A stretch of DNA of 39,625 nt, taken from positions 1 through 39,625 of the forward strand of contig CAIRYW010000028.1 of NCBI GenBank assembly GCA_903882905.1. Reading direction: 5' to 3'. Shown here piece after piece: positions 7,699-16,750 of the stretch. The translations under genes were made by a program, and so were the position numbers. Numbering within the stretch: position 1 is the stretch's first letter; each line of letters starts with the position of its first letter. Below the pieces are notes generated by a model. The model was not told where the DNA came from. It did no database searches and was given only the letters and a program-made list of their open reading frames with translations. The DNA comes from an uncultured bacterium. Its GTDB lineage: Bacteria > Patescibacteriota > Minisyncoccia > Phycocordibacterales > CAIRYW01.

Positions 7699-8313
7699 TT
7701 ATTGAATAATATCAGCAACTTTATCTAGAATCCATAAGAAAATTGATTGATGTTTGGAATGTTTTTTGAGTTTCTCTAAAAATTTCGTGCGGGCGTTATC
7801 ATTTTTAAATTTTCTGTTTCTAATAATTGTAAATCCTGTGACTTCAATTCCACAAAACATCAAAATTCCTGCCACCCAAACCGTAAGATAAGGTATCGCC
7901 AAGATAAGATAAAGCCAAAACGGAGCATCGCATGTCACATAAACCCTTGCAGTTTTTCCTTTTAATAAACCGACTCTCTTCCCTTTAACATATTTGTAAG
8001 CAAATTTTGCAGTAATATTATTGTCAATGAAATTTTTCATTATGGCAGGCATTGAAAGCCACCAAATCGGATGCACAAAAATCAATTCGTTTGCTTCAGT
8101 AATTTTTTGCTGAATTATTTCTCTATTTTTGTCTGGAGGAACTTCTCTTATATTTTCGAATCTTAAATAATCTTGGGTAAAATTTGTTTTGTACAAATCA
8201 ATAATTTCAACTTCGTCTCCGGCTTCTTTTCGTTTTTCTAGAACCGCATTAGCGATTCCATGGGTAAAACCTTTGGAACTAGGATGTGCTGTAATTATTA
8301 ATGTTTTTGACAT
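7699..8313 (-). CDS. Flavodoxin-fold NAD(P)H oxidoreductase (NQO/MdaB-like)
   Basis: A 204-residue protein of the flavodoxin_2 family. The N-terminal TAHPSSKGFTHG is the FMN/FAD phosphate-binding segment, and VHPIWWLSMPAIMKNFID is the typical second flavin-contact stretch. Such enzymes reduce quinones or serve as ancillary subunits of K+ efflux systems; no Kef transporter is seen here. A TGT-TAAAAT box ends 9 nt before the ATG, so the leader is at most a few bases. First gene of the run to murI. Confidence 0.85.
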   Translation of the reverse strand: MSKTLIITAHPSSKGFTHGIANAVLEKRKEAGDEVEIIDLYKTNFTQDYLRFENIREVPPDKNREIIQQKITEANELIFVHPIWWLSMPAIMKNFIDNNITAKFAYKYVKGKRVGLLKGKTARVYVTCDAPFWLYLILAIPYLTVWVAGILMFCGIEVTGFTIIRNRKFKNDNARTKFLEKLKKHSKHQSIFLWILDKVADIIQ

Positions 8314-8383
8314 AGTTGTTACATTTTAACACAAAATAATAGGCTCCTTTTAAAGCTCTATTATTAATACATTTTCAATACTG

Positions 8384-8788
8384 CTAGACGTTTTCTGTAG
8401 TTACTCCATCAAATTCTTCCTCATTAGCTACAGCTTCTTCTTTTGTCACGCGCACAATACCATCCTTATGATGAGCGGGAGAATATATCGTATAAAGTTT
8501 TAAGGATTCAGTTTCTGAAACATTAATGACATTATGCTCGCTACCTGCAGGAACAACTACAGCATCTCCGTCTTTTACGTCATATTCATTTCCGTCAATT
8601 ACTACTTTTCCTACACCAGATTCAAATCTGAAAAACTGGTCGTTTTCTTCGTGTACTTCAAGACCAATATCTTGCTTTGGTAAAAGGCTCATAAGAACAA
8701 GTTGACTGTGTGGTCCTGTGTAAAGAACTTTTCTAAAATTTGTATTTTCAATTGTTAATTTTTCTATATTGTTTTTGAATCCTTTCAT
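8384..8788 (-). CDS. Cupin-domain protein
   Basis: A 134-residue single-domain cupin. Motif 1 runs from G42 through H46 and E48 to E56 and G58; motif 2 contains PAGSEHNVIN. This resembles the mannose-6-phosphate isomerase-like cupin group of CPR. It probably binds a divalent metal, and the substrate is unknown. It follows tspO by 24 bp on the same strand. A weak hairpin at about 8336-8366 may end the transcript. Confidence 0.85.
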   Translation of the reverse strand: MKGFKNNIEKLTIENTNFRKVLYTGPHSQLVLMSLLPKQDIGLEVHEENDQFFRFESGVGKVVIDGNEYDVKDGDAVVVPAGSEHNVINVSETESLKLYTIYSPAHHKDGIVRVTKEEAVANEEEFDGVTTENV

Positions 8789-8812
8789 TTTTTTATTTTT
8801 TATCTATTAAAA

Positions 8813-9211
8813 TTATCTATTTAAATAAGTTATTGTCAGTTGCAAAATCGTTGCAAAAGTAACCCAAAGCAAATATGGAATCTGTGCATAGGCTATCCAC
8901 TTGAAATGTGGATATATTGAAACTATAGCCCAAATGAGAGTTCCCAAAATCAGCAAAATATCTACCGCTGAAAGAAGATTATTTTTTAAACCAAATTGCA
9001 GGGATGTAAAAGAAAAATTAAAGATAAGATTGAGAATAAAAGGCAGAGCGATAACCCAGGAAATTTCTTTTGTAATTGCTTTATAAAATACTGTACCAAA
9101 ACTCAAAAAAATAATCGCGTAAAGAAAAGTCCACACAGGACCAAATAACCATGAAGGAGGTGACCATGTAGGTTTGATCAATGTCGAGTACCAATTGTAG
9201 GCTTTGTTCAT
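8813..9211 (-). CDS. tspO: TspO/MBR-family membrane protein
   Basis: About 132 residues with five hydrophobic helices. The N-terminal loop KPTWSPPSWLFGPVWTFLY is the hallmark of TspO (translocator protein/tryptophan-rich sensory protein), which binds porphyrins and other hydrophobic ligands. A TTG 21 bp upstream is rejected in favour of the ATG at 9211: TGT-TATACT at 9218-9226 lies 6 nt before this ATG, which implies a leaderless mRNA and would place the TTG inside the promoter. Confidence 0.9.
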   Translation of the reverse strand: MNKAYNWYSTLIKPTWSPPSWLFGPVWTFLYAIIFLSFGTVFYKAITKEISWVIALPFILNLIFNFSFTSLQFGLKNNLLSAVDILLILGTLIWAIVSIYPHFKWIAYAQIPYLLWVTFATILQLTITYLNR

Positions 9212-9217
9212 TAGTAC

Positions 9218-9226
9218 AGTATAACA
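9218..9226 (-). promoter_or_regulatory. Extended -10 of tspO, leaderless spacing
   Basis: TGT followed by TATACT, 6 nt before the ATG at 9211. It decides the start codon. Confidence 0.55.
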
Positions 9227-9356
9227 CCTCAAAAAAGGCTTGGCGGAGGTTCAACGGTTTGGACTTTTGTCCGCATTGCTCTGTAAGAGTGTTTGAAAAG
9301 TAAAATATTTTTAAACAACAAGAAAATTCAATCGAATGGTTTTGATAACTAAATAA

Positions 9357-11124
9357 TCATTTTTGATTGACCTGCGCTTTAAGCAAGACAATCAATTTGG
9401 TAATCAGAGAAACTAATTGTGTTTTTAGTGAAGCGATCAAAGTTTGGTTTTGATTTTCTGTGGTAGTTGAGAAGTTAACTAAAGGAAGAGTTGAAGAAGC
9501 TGTACTTGAAGCAAAAAGATAAGCATATTGTTTTTTTTAAGATATCTGCCTCTTTTTGTTTTCCCATTAGAATAAGACTTTTTATTTGACTTGTGATAGA
9601 ACTTCCCGAACTATGACTTGAAGCTTGGGTTGGTGTTGTGTTAGAAGAACTGTTTGGAATAGTAGTAGTTCCATCAACAAATCCTGTATTTGTACTCTTA
9701 TCATTAAAAGTTGCGTTGCCAGTGATATAACCACCATTATTGCTCGTACCTTTGAAAGTAGCATCTCCAAAAATCAAGTATTGATTACTGCTTGTATCGT
9801 TGAATATTACAGCTCCCTCCAATATGCCGTTAAGCACAGAACCATTGGTGAAATTCCAAGTGGTAATTGTTGCTCCTGTGGAATCCTTAACTATTGCACC
9901 CACCTCTCCTGTTCCGAAAAAGTTTGTATTACCACTTATTGTTACAACCCCTGAAGCAGCAGTGAACATATTGAAAGTTGCATCACCTGTAACAGATCCT
10001 TGACTTGTACTAGTATCATTAAAGACTGCGTTTCCATCTATATTTCCTACAAGTACAGAACCATTCGTTAAATTCCAAGTAGTAATAGTTGCTCCTGCGG
10101 AATCTTTGATTGTCCCATTAACCCATCCAGTTCCGAAAAAGTTTGTGTTTCCATTTACAGTGACTGTGCCAGCTGTAGCGGTGTACATATTGAACATTAC
10201 ATTACCTACAACATTACCTTGATTATTGCTAGTAGTATTAAAAATAGCATTTCCAGAAACTATACCTTGATTATTGCTGGCGTTGTTGAAAGTAGCATTT
10301 CCAGTGACAACACCATTTTCACCAATGTAACTTGTATCATTTAAAGTTGCGTTACCCTGCAAATTCCCAAGAAGCACAGAGCTATTTATTAGATTCCAAG
10401 TTGTAATAGTTGCACCAACAGAATCTTTGATTGTTCCTGTCACGTTTCCTGTTCCGTAGAAGTTTGTGTCACCACTTACTGTAACAATACCTGAAGATGC
10501 GGTGTAGTTATTAAAGATGGCGTTTCCTCCGACAGTTCCCTGATCTGAACTTGTGTTATTGAAATTAGCATTACCCCCTACAGTTCCTAAGTTAAAACTT
10601 GTATTGTTGAAAGTGGCATTTCCTGTGATAGTTCCCCCATTTGAACTTGTATTATTGAAAGTTGCATTTCCTTCAACAGAGCCATCATAACCGTTATAAC
10701 TAGAATCATTGAAAATTGCATTTCCTGAAATAGAGCCCATGTTATAAGCATTATTAGTGAAAGTAACAGTCCCGACTGATCCACTTCCGTTTCCATAGGA
10801 ACTGATATTTCCATTTATCACAGTGTTAGTTATTGAAAAACTAAATCCAGCACTGTTAGAAGAAATTGCATCAGCAACTATATCGCCTGAAATATTACTG
10901 CTACCGGTAATAATTACACCACTTGAAGTGATAGTAAAACAAGTTTCACCTATTGCACCAACGTCGTTAGTTAGATTGTAAGTGCCTTCTGCAGCCAAAG
11001 TACCACAAGTAGAAATGTCACCAGGAAGAAGAGTGTCAGCTTTAACATTTTGAGCAATAGAAAAAATAAAAAGAAAAGAAAATGTTAGAAGAATTATTTT
11101 TGTTTTATTATTTAATAAATTCAT
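9357..11124 (-). pseudogene. Exported beta-helix-like repeat protein, frameshifted near the C-terminus
   Basis: The intact part (9475-11124, 549 aa) has a signal peptide (about 1-29, ending VKA) and then Asn/Thr/Gly-rich repeats of 18-20 residues such as GNATFNNTSSNQGTVSG, likely a right-handed beta-helix or similar surface solenoid. A larger module is present three times, each with KDSxGATITTWN and GSVL. After an A8 run at 9531-9538 the frame ends in a short unrelated tail, while the +1 frame continues from QYAYLF through ENQNQTLIASLKTQLVSLIT and stops at 9357. That tail looks like a genuine CPR surface-protein C-terminus. The ATG overlaps the upstream stop (ATGA). Loss of one A restores the frame; sequencing error, mutation or slippage are all possible. 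Confidence 0.75.
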
Positions 11125-12065
11125 TTGTTAAACAATTTAAAGAAATTAATATTATGTAGCATTTGCCCAAAAATATATTTCACTGCATCAAAAGCACTGG
11201 CAGTTTGATTTGATAGATCTATTAGATATGACAAAGGTGGAGTTGTGGTAGAAGTAACGTCTGTGTCTGTAGACGTTGAAGAAGAATCTTCTGACGTAGT
11301 TGTTGTGGCTGTTGTTGATGACACGACATCAGTTGAGGTTGCAGTAGAAGTAGAAACTTCTGGTGTAGTTGTAGAGGTAGAAGTTGATGTTAACGTGGTT
11401 GCAGCCTCTTCGGTTGAGGTTGCAGTAGAGGTAGCTGTTGTTGTAGAAACTGAATCGGTAGAGCTAGCGGAAGATGTTGAATTAGAGTTCGTAGTGGTTG
11501 CTGTAGTAGAAGCAATTAAATCTGAAGTAGAAGTAGCTGTTGTTGCGCTAGACGTTGCTGTCGTTCGGGCTATTGATTCAGTTGAGGTGGCTGTTGAAGT
11601 TGCTACATTAATAACCCCTTTTGAACTTGTAGCAGAAAAAGAAATAATAGTTTGAGCATATAGATTACTACCACTAATTGTTCCTTTTGCAATAATCTTG
11701 TCTCCAACATTAATATCAGAAAGAAGAAGAGAAACTGGTTTATCACTACTGGTCTCAATTTGACTGATGTTGCTTAAATCCACATTAAAAAGATCAACTC
11801 CTTTGTGCTTAGAGCCATGAGAATCATCTAAAGAAAGAGAGTTATTTGAAATTGAAGTGACTATTCCATATATACCAATAGGAGTGTTATTTGATGTGGT
11901 TGTAACATTATCAGCGTGAGAGATTGTGAAAATAATACCTGAAGAAATAGCAATGACGACAAACAAGCTGAAAACCTCAAAATACCATGTTCTTTTTCGG
12001 GGTAGCACCTTCTCAACAAAGACTATGTTGGAAGGATTTTTTTTAAGATTCAGAATATTTTTCAT
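11121..12065 (-). CDS. Exported/membrane-anchored protein with DUF5666-like domain and Ser/Thr-rich stalk
   Basis: A 314-residue protein. A basic N-terminus is followed by a hydrophobic helix at about 30-50. Residues ~62-145 form a small beta-rich domain (GIYGIVTSISNNSLSL ... GDKIIAKGTISG) resembling DUF5666/OB-like domains. Residues ~150-275 are a low-complexity stretch of Thr, Ser and Ala (TSTATST repeats), probably an extended wall-spanning stalk. A short hydrophobic C-terminus ends FKLFNK. It is coupled to the next gene by an ATGA overlap, so the two probably form one surface unit. The reverse strand of the stalk gives a spurious Val/Glu-rich ORF. Confidence 0.65.
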   Translation of the reverse strand: MKNILNLKKNPSNIVFVEKVLPRKRTWYFEVFSLFVVIAISSGIIFTISHADNVTTTSNNTPIGIYGIVTSISNNSLSLDDSHGSKHKGVDLFNVDLSNISQIETSSDKPVSLLLSDINVGDKIIAKGTISGSNLYAQTIISFSATSSKGVINVATSTATSTESIARTTATSSATTATSTSDLIASTTATTTNSNSTSSASSTDSVSTTTATSTATSTEEAATTLTSTSTSTTTPEVSTSTATSTDVVSSTTATTTTSEDSSSTSTDTDVTSTTTPPLSYLIDLSNQTASAFDAVKYIFGQMLHNINFFKLFNK

Positions 12066-12085
12066 GTTTTAAATTATTGTTATCA

Positions 12086-13223
12086 TTATAAAGAAAGTGT
12101 CGTGTCATTATTAGGAATACTATTTAGTTCAGTAACTGTAATTCCGTCGCCTCTAACAGCACGCAAGTATCTTTTTTCCTGAGCTAATCCGAAACTATGT
12201 CTAAGCCAATCCAATTTCATAAATTGATAAAAGTCGTCATCCGGTGTAGAAACTGGAACACTATACTTCCAAAACCTTGTGGTTTCGGCAACATAAGAAT
12301 TAACTACTGCTCCAGGAAAAGAAAAAAGCTTTTTTATTTTGTCAGATTTTAAATCCATAGACGATGGTGGTAAAGGAACATTTTTATCACCCCCATCTTT
12401 TGTAACACCTTCGAATGTACCCACAATCAAGAGTTATCGTTGATCCTCTACAGGCGTATAATTCATTACTAGTTTTAGTAGAAATAACACCAACTACTCC
12501 ACCCGGAGGGTGGTCGTGTATTGAAGTTGCTGATACAACCCTTCCATATTTATTTACATCCTCTGAGATAGATGCCAACACAGAAGCATAAGCAACTGAA
12601 GTTCCTGTAGACTCTGAGGGATTATTTACATAATCCTTAGTCATACCATCAGCATATGTTGCTATTAGGTGTAAGGTTTCAAAATTATCATTTTTTGCTG
12701 CTTTTTGTAACGCATCCATATCATCTTTGAATACTGTGTTTGTGATAGTTAGGGTTCCAGCTAGCGAATCTCCCATGTAACCTGTTCCAATTAAAGCAAT
12801 ATCAATTTTTGTTCCTTTAGGAATTTTTATTTTCGAATCAACAGTATGAGCCACATAACAGTCGCCACCTGTTGGAGGTCTTGTGGGTGAATCAATAACT
12901 TCTCCATTAACCGATAAGTTACCTTGCACAGCAACACTAAAACTTAGAGTTACCGGATAATCAAATGGTCCAAAAAAAATGTGATAATATTTTTGATGAC
13001 ACTCATTACCATTTGGGTCCTCAACAAAATTAAAATAATTAAAATAATAAATTTTCTTACTTTCTTTATTCAAAGTTAACTGACTACTTATATCACTATC
13101 ATCAGCCAAAACTTTTTCGGGAGAAAGAAAGCTATCTTTACCTAAAAAACTAGACGGGAAATACAAACCAATTAAAAAAATCGACAATAGACCTCCAATT
13201 AATAATATCTTTTTTGATTTCAC
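12086..13223 (-). pseudogene. Exported protein of unknown function, split by a frameshift
   Basis: The 5' part (12387-13223, GTG start) has a signal sequence (about 1-40, ending VLADD) and a beta-rich domain with GGDCYVAHTVDSKIKIPKG. It contains SATSIHDHPPGG, whose HxHP recalls JAMM/JAB metalloproteases, but the rest of that motif does not fit well, so no function is claimed. The 3' part (12086-12430) is in the +1 frame and continues with GTFEGVTKDGGDKNVPLPP. Both frames are open only from about 12389 to 12435. The two parts read best as one ~380-residue protein. A G5 run near 12392 lies in that overlap. Alternatively the 3' ORF is a separate gene from a TTG, which seems less likely. Confidence 0.6.
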
Positions 13224-13387
13224 AATTATAATAATTGTATCATTTAAAAACTTCCTGTTAATAGTTAAAGTGAAGGCTTATAAAATATAAAAATCCTCTA
13301 ATAAATAGATTAATTTAATTTGTGTTACCTACAGAATCAAACTAGCTGTTGATGCATTATTACAACGCACCAACAGCTAACTGTCAA

Positions 13388-13477
13388 TGGCGGAGGGGAC
13401 GAGATTCGAACTCGTGATACCCTTTCGGATATACGTCCTTTCCAGGGACGCCCGTTCAACCGCTCCGGCACCCCTCC
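13388..13477 (-). tRNA. tRNA-Ser (anticodon GGA), CCA encoded
   Basis: A 90-nt class II tRNA. Acceptor GGAGGGG/CCCCTCC, discriminator G and an encoded CCA. The anticodon stem CGTCC/GGACG holds loop CTGGAAA with anticodon GGA. A long variable arm follows, then T arm ACGAG-TTCGAAT-CTCGT. Unlike tRNA-Gly in this window it carries its own CCA. Confidence 0.95.
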
Positions 13478-13507
13478 GTGCTTAATTATTTAATTTTTCC
13501 AAAGCAG

Positions 13508-13706
13508 GTCATAAATAATTTTTTGCTAAAAATTTTTTCGACCCCATCTCGCGCCGTCGCGCTCCGACTTTGAAATGCTACACTACTTCGCATTTCAACA
13601 CTAGACCGCTATGCCGTCACAAATAATTTTATGATGAAAATTTTCGCGACCCCGACTCGGCTCGACAGCCTCCGTCTCTTCAAACCTGCTTAAATCGGTT
13701 TGAAGC
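13508..13706. repeat. Two tandem copies of a ~95-nt structured repeat
   Basis: Unit A starts at 13508 and unit B at 13616. Each has an AT-rich imperfect hairpin beginning GTCAYAAATAATTTT and ending TCGACCCC or GCGACCCC, a GC-rich spacer with CTCCGWCT, and a second hairpin (TTGAAATGC/GCATTTCAA in A, CTTCAAACC/GGTTTGAAG in B). The stems differ in sequence but are conserved in position. The unit lies between tRNA-Ser and htpX in a 330-bp gene-free stretch. Its function is unknown. Confidence 0.6.
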
Positions 13707-13760
13707 CTCCATGGTTAGAGAATATTAACAAATAAAAGAAATGAATGCGAAAAAATAACC

Positions 13761-13799
13761 AGAGGACTGACCTTTTCGAAGATTTAAGGTCAGTCCTCT
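13761..13799 (-). terminator. Terminator downstream of htpX
   Basis: Perfect 14-bp stem AGAGGACTGACCTT and its complement with an 11-nt loop. On the minus strand it is followed by GGTTATTTTTT. It lies 11 bp after the htpX stop. Confidence 0.75.
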
Positions 13800-13809
13800 A
13801 AAACGAGAA

Positions 13810-14709
13810 TTAATTCTGCTCAAGTGCAGCAATTCTTTCTGAAATTGGCGGATGGGTAAGGAAAAGTTTTGCAATCCAACTAATCTTTTTTTCATTTGGA
13901 CCGAATGGATTTGAAATATATAGATGAGCAGTAGCTGTATTTGCTTTAAGCATTGGTGCATTGTACGCACCAATTTTCTCTAAAGCTGAAATAAGTCCTT
14001 CTGGATAACGAGTAAGTAAGGCTCCTGATGAATCAGCCAAAAGTTCTCGCTTACGCGAAATCGCCAACTGAATTAATGTTGCAATAATTGGTGTAAGAAT
14101 TGCTAAAACAATTCCAACAATGGCTAAAATATTTCCACCTTCCCTATCATTATCATTTCTTCTTCCTCCGCCAAACCACATACTTCTCATGAACATATTT
14201 GAAAGGAGAGAAACCATCCCAACCAAAACTACCACCATAGTTGAAAGCAAAATATCTCGATTTCCAATGTGAGAAAGTTCGTGAGCAATTACTCCTTCGA
14301 GTTCTGTCTTATTCATTATTTGAAGTAAACCGGAAGTAACTGCAACTGTTGCATGATTTTTATTTCTTCCTGTGGCAAAAGCGTTTGGTGCATTATCTGG
14401 AATGACATAAATTTTTGGCATAGGAAGTCCTGCTGTAATTGAAAGATTTTCAACTGCGTTATAAAGATCAAAATATTCCCCCCGACTAACTGGTTTTGCT
14501 CCAGCCACACTTAAAGCAATTTTATCTGAGAACCAATAACTAAAAATATTTGCAAAAATACTGAAAATAATAGCAAAATATAAAATACCTGAGCTTTGAT
14601 AGTAATAACTAAAAAATCCTCCAAGTGCTACAACTACAGCAAGAAAAAATACCATGAGCACCCATGTTTTTGCAATATTTTCTGTTTGATGTGTATAAAG
14701 TGTTGCCAT
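13810..14709 (-). CDS. htpX: HtpX-type membrane zinc metalloprotease (M48)
   Basis: A 299-residue membrane protease. Two N-terminal helices (about 13-35 and 41-60) precede the zinc motif HELSH at 143-147; two more hydrophobic helices follow (about 155-172 and 190-215), and the third ligand is the Glu in RKRELLADSSGA. HtpX degrades misfolded membrane proteins on the cytoplasmic side. A -10-like TAAACT (14716-14721) lies 6 nt before the ATG, so it may have its own leaderless transcript besides read-through from DUF2207. Confidence 0.96.
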   Translation of the reverse strand: MATLYTHQTENIAKTWVLMVFFLAVVVALGGFFSYYYQSSGILYFAIIFSIFANIFSYWFSDKIALSVAGAKPVSRGEYFDLYNAVENLSITAGLPMPKIYVIPDNAPNAFATGRNKNHATVAVTSGLLQIMNKTELEGVIAHELSHIGNRDILLSTMVVVLVGMVSLLSNMFMRSMWFGGGRRNDNDREGGNILAIVGIVLAILTPIIATLIQLAISRKRELLADSSGALLTRYPEGLISALEKIGAYNAPMLKANTATAHLYISNPFGPNEKKISWIAKLFLTHPPISERIAALEQN

Positions 14710-14745
14710 TTGAATAGTTTACAGTTTAAAGTTGATAGTAGATAG
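14710..14745 (-). repeat. Heptad tandem repeat upstream of htpX
   Basis: On the minus strand a 7-nt unit repeats about five times in the form CTATCTA, CTATCAA, CTTTAAA, CTGTAAA, CTATTCA before the htpX ATG. The same unit in the opposite orientation lies after rnc (35835-35866). It overlaps the TAAACT -10 box. Confidence 0.55.
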
Positions 14746-14761
14746 AGAAAGAAATTCTATT

Positions 14762-16750
14762 TTAACTTGCGCCTCCCCCTCCGCCACCACCCCCCCCTCC
14801 TCCACCGCCACCACCTCCAGCACCACCTCCCCCGCCAGACGCACCAAAAGACGAAGAAAAACTTGTCGCAAATGATGAAGAAAAACCTGAAGCAGAAAAA
14901 CCGCCACCTGATGATGCAAAGCTAGACGCACTAAATCCTCCATGCATACCTGTTGACCCGTACCAAGTCGGAGGAGTTGTCACTATTGATTCAAAAGCTT
15001 TTGCCCATTTTTTTTCTACTCCAAAAATAATTGCGTATGGTAAATATTTTTCAAATATTTCTGGTGTGAGATTTTGCATTCTGTATTTCTCTGCCGTCTC
15101 GAGATAAAGTTTAAAACCAAGCCATTCTTCTTTGAGAATCTGCCCATCTTTAGAAAGTCTAGGATTATATTTAATAAAAATAAAACTAGTTATAAATGAC
15201 CATAATAACGTTCCAAAAACAGCTAATAATTGAGGCATAAAATCTATTGTGCTATAAAAAATAAACAAAATTCCAAAAGAAACAAAAATTAAAAAGTAAA
15301 ATACATTAAAAATCTTTTGTTTTGCTATAGGTATTGAATAGGCGTGCGTTTTTGAGTCAGTCTCCTCACGAAGTTTATCAGCAAGATCTTTCATCTCTTG
15401 ATAAAGATCTGTATAGCCACCTCTTCTAGCTTTTTTTGTTGAAAACTCACCTTCAATATTTCCTAAAAGGTTTGTAATAAATTGTTTTTCAAAAGGTTCT
15501 AAACCTTGATCGTCTAAATAATTTTTAGGTGAAGTCAAAACATAATCCTTTTGAACAAATCCTCCTTTAAAAGCGCCGAGCACAACACGTCCAAAAATAA
15601 TAATTACAACAAACATGAATGTATAGAATTGAAAAGAATTTGAGAAAGTACTATCACTACTTAGACCATTCTGTGGGAAGAATATTGTACCGAAAGCAAA
15701 AACAGCTATAGCTAGAAAAAAAACTGAGAGAATTATTTTTGGTAAAGTGCCAGTAGTCCAATCCATAAAATTTTGTTTTTCTTCATCGATTTTTATATAA
15801 CCTCGCACAGCTAAATCAACCACAGTTGCAGGCCAAGATTTTTTTGTAATTCTTTCAGTAACTATTAATTCAGCCATCGCAGGACGAAGGTTTTCTGGAG
15901 GATCATATTCTGCAACTATATTTCCTCTACCTTGTTTTATCTTTTCGGTAAAAATCCAATAAATAAATAATGTAATGAAAGTCAGAATTATAACCAAAGC
16001 TGAAGAAATATCTCCCCAATGTAATGAATACCAATCACTCCAAAAAGAACTCTTAAGAATGACACCCTTTGGCCAACCTACAGCTACAGTAACAGCATCT
16101 TGGGGTGAAAAATCAGAACCATTAATTCGTACTGTCTTATCATCATATATAGTAATAAAATTAGTCTTATTTATCTCAGGTGCATAAAGAAAACCTGTAA
16201 TAGATTTCGAATCATAATTTCCCTCTGGTGGTAAAATAAGCCCTGTAATTTTTTTTACTGGGACATCAAATGCTGTAAAAAGATTCCAATAAATTTCATC
16301 GTGGTCATTATAGAAACCAATTCCCCCATGAACTTTATAGGAAATAATCCACCTATGAGTAGTATTAGACAAGTTGTAATACCATTCAATATTTAAAGCA
16401 TTATTTTGATTATAATCAGTAAAATATCCCCAACTTGCAGGATCTGTCTTTTCAAGTGCTCTTGGAGAATATTTTAAGACTTGCCCTGTTTCTCCATCTA
16501 TCACATTTACATCCGTAATTGCTCCAATATCTTTGTACGGGATTGAACGGTACCCTTTATTGTATTTACCAATATAATCAAATGTTTGATCCTCGGTAAC
16601 ATCAAAAGTTGAATCCTTATTTACCTGGATTTTATAATCAATTAAATCGTATTGATAAGAACGAACATTCTGAGCATTTACAGAATAACTAAGAGAAAAA
16701 AATATAGATAGTATTAAAAGTAATTTAAATTTTTTAAAAAAATTAATCAT
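14762..16750 (-). CDS. DUF2207 membrane protein with poly-glycine tail
   Basis: A 662-residue protein. A signal peptide (about 1-26, ending VNA) precedes an extracytoplasmic DUF2207 domain (about 28-240) of beta-rich character. Transmembrane helices are seen near 250-270, 338-358, 372-395 and a pair near 495-540. The C-terminus is Ser/Ala/Phe-rich (FSASSFASSGGG) and ends in a run of about 25 residues that is nearly all glycine. The family is poorly understood but commonly travels with LemA. Its start overlaps the NUDIX gene by 8 bp. The glycine run makes this part GC-rich and prone to sequencing error. Confidence 0.85.
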   Translation of the reverse strand: MINFFKKFKLLLILSIFFSLSYSVNAQNVRSYQYDLIDYKIQVNKDSTFDVTEDQTFDYIGKYNKGYRSIPYKDIGAITDVNVIDGETGQVLKYSPRALEKTDPASWGYFTDYNQNNALNIEWYYNLSNTTHRWIISYKVHGGIGFYNDHDEIYWNLFTAFDVPVKKITGLILPPEGNYDSKSITGFLYAPEINKTNFITIYDDKTVRINGSDFSPQDAVTVAVGWPKGVILKSSFWSDWYSLHWGDISSALVIILTFITLFIYWIFTEKIKQGRGNIVAEYDPPENLRPAMAELIVTERITKKSWPATVVDLAVRGYIKIDEEKQNFMDWTTGTLPKIILSVFFLAIAVFAFGTIFFPQNGLSSDSTFSNSFQFYTFMFVVIIIFGRVVLGAFKGGFVQKDYVLTSPKNYLDDQGLEPFEKQFITNLLGNIEGEFSTKKARRGGYTDLYQEMKDLADKLREETDSKTHAYSIPIAKQKIFNVFYFLIFVSFGILFIFYSTIDFMPQLLAVFGTLLWSFITSFIFIKYNPRLSKDGQILKEEWLGFKLYLETAEKYRMQNLTPEIFEKYLPYAIIFGVEKKWAKAFESIVTTPPTWYGSTGMHGGFSASSFASSGGGFSASGFSSSFATSFSSSFGASGGGGGAGGGGGGGGGGGGGGGGAS

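Noticed and set aside
11245-11655. 136-aa plus-strand ORF rich in Val and Glu
   Set aside because: It is the exact antisense of the Thr/Ser/Ala repeat stalk of the 314-aa protein; the low-complexity codons keep the reverse frame open.
12520-12580. HDHP in the split exported protein as a JAMM/JAB protease motif
   Set aside because: The spacing to a downstream Ser-x-x-Asp and an upstream Glu does not match the JAMM pattern, so no protease function is claimed.
14719-14943. 74-aa minus-strand ORF at the DUF2207 3' end
   Set aside because: Out-of-frame shadow of the glycine-rich tail.
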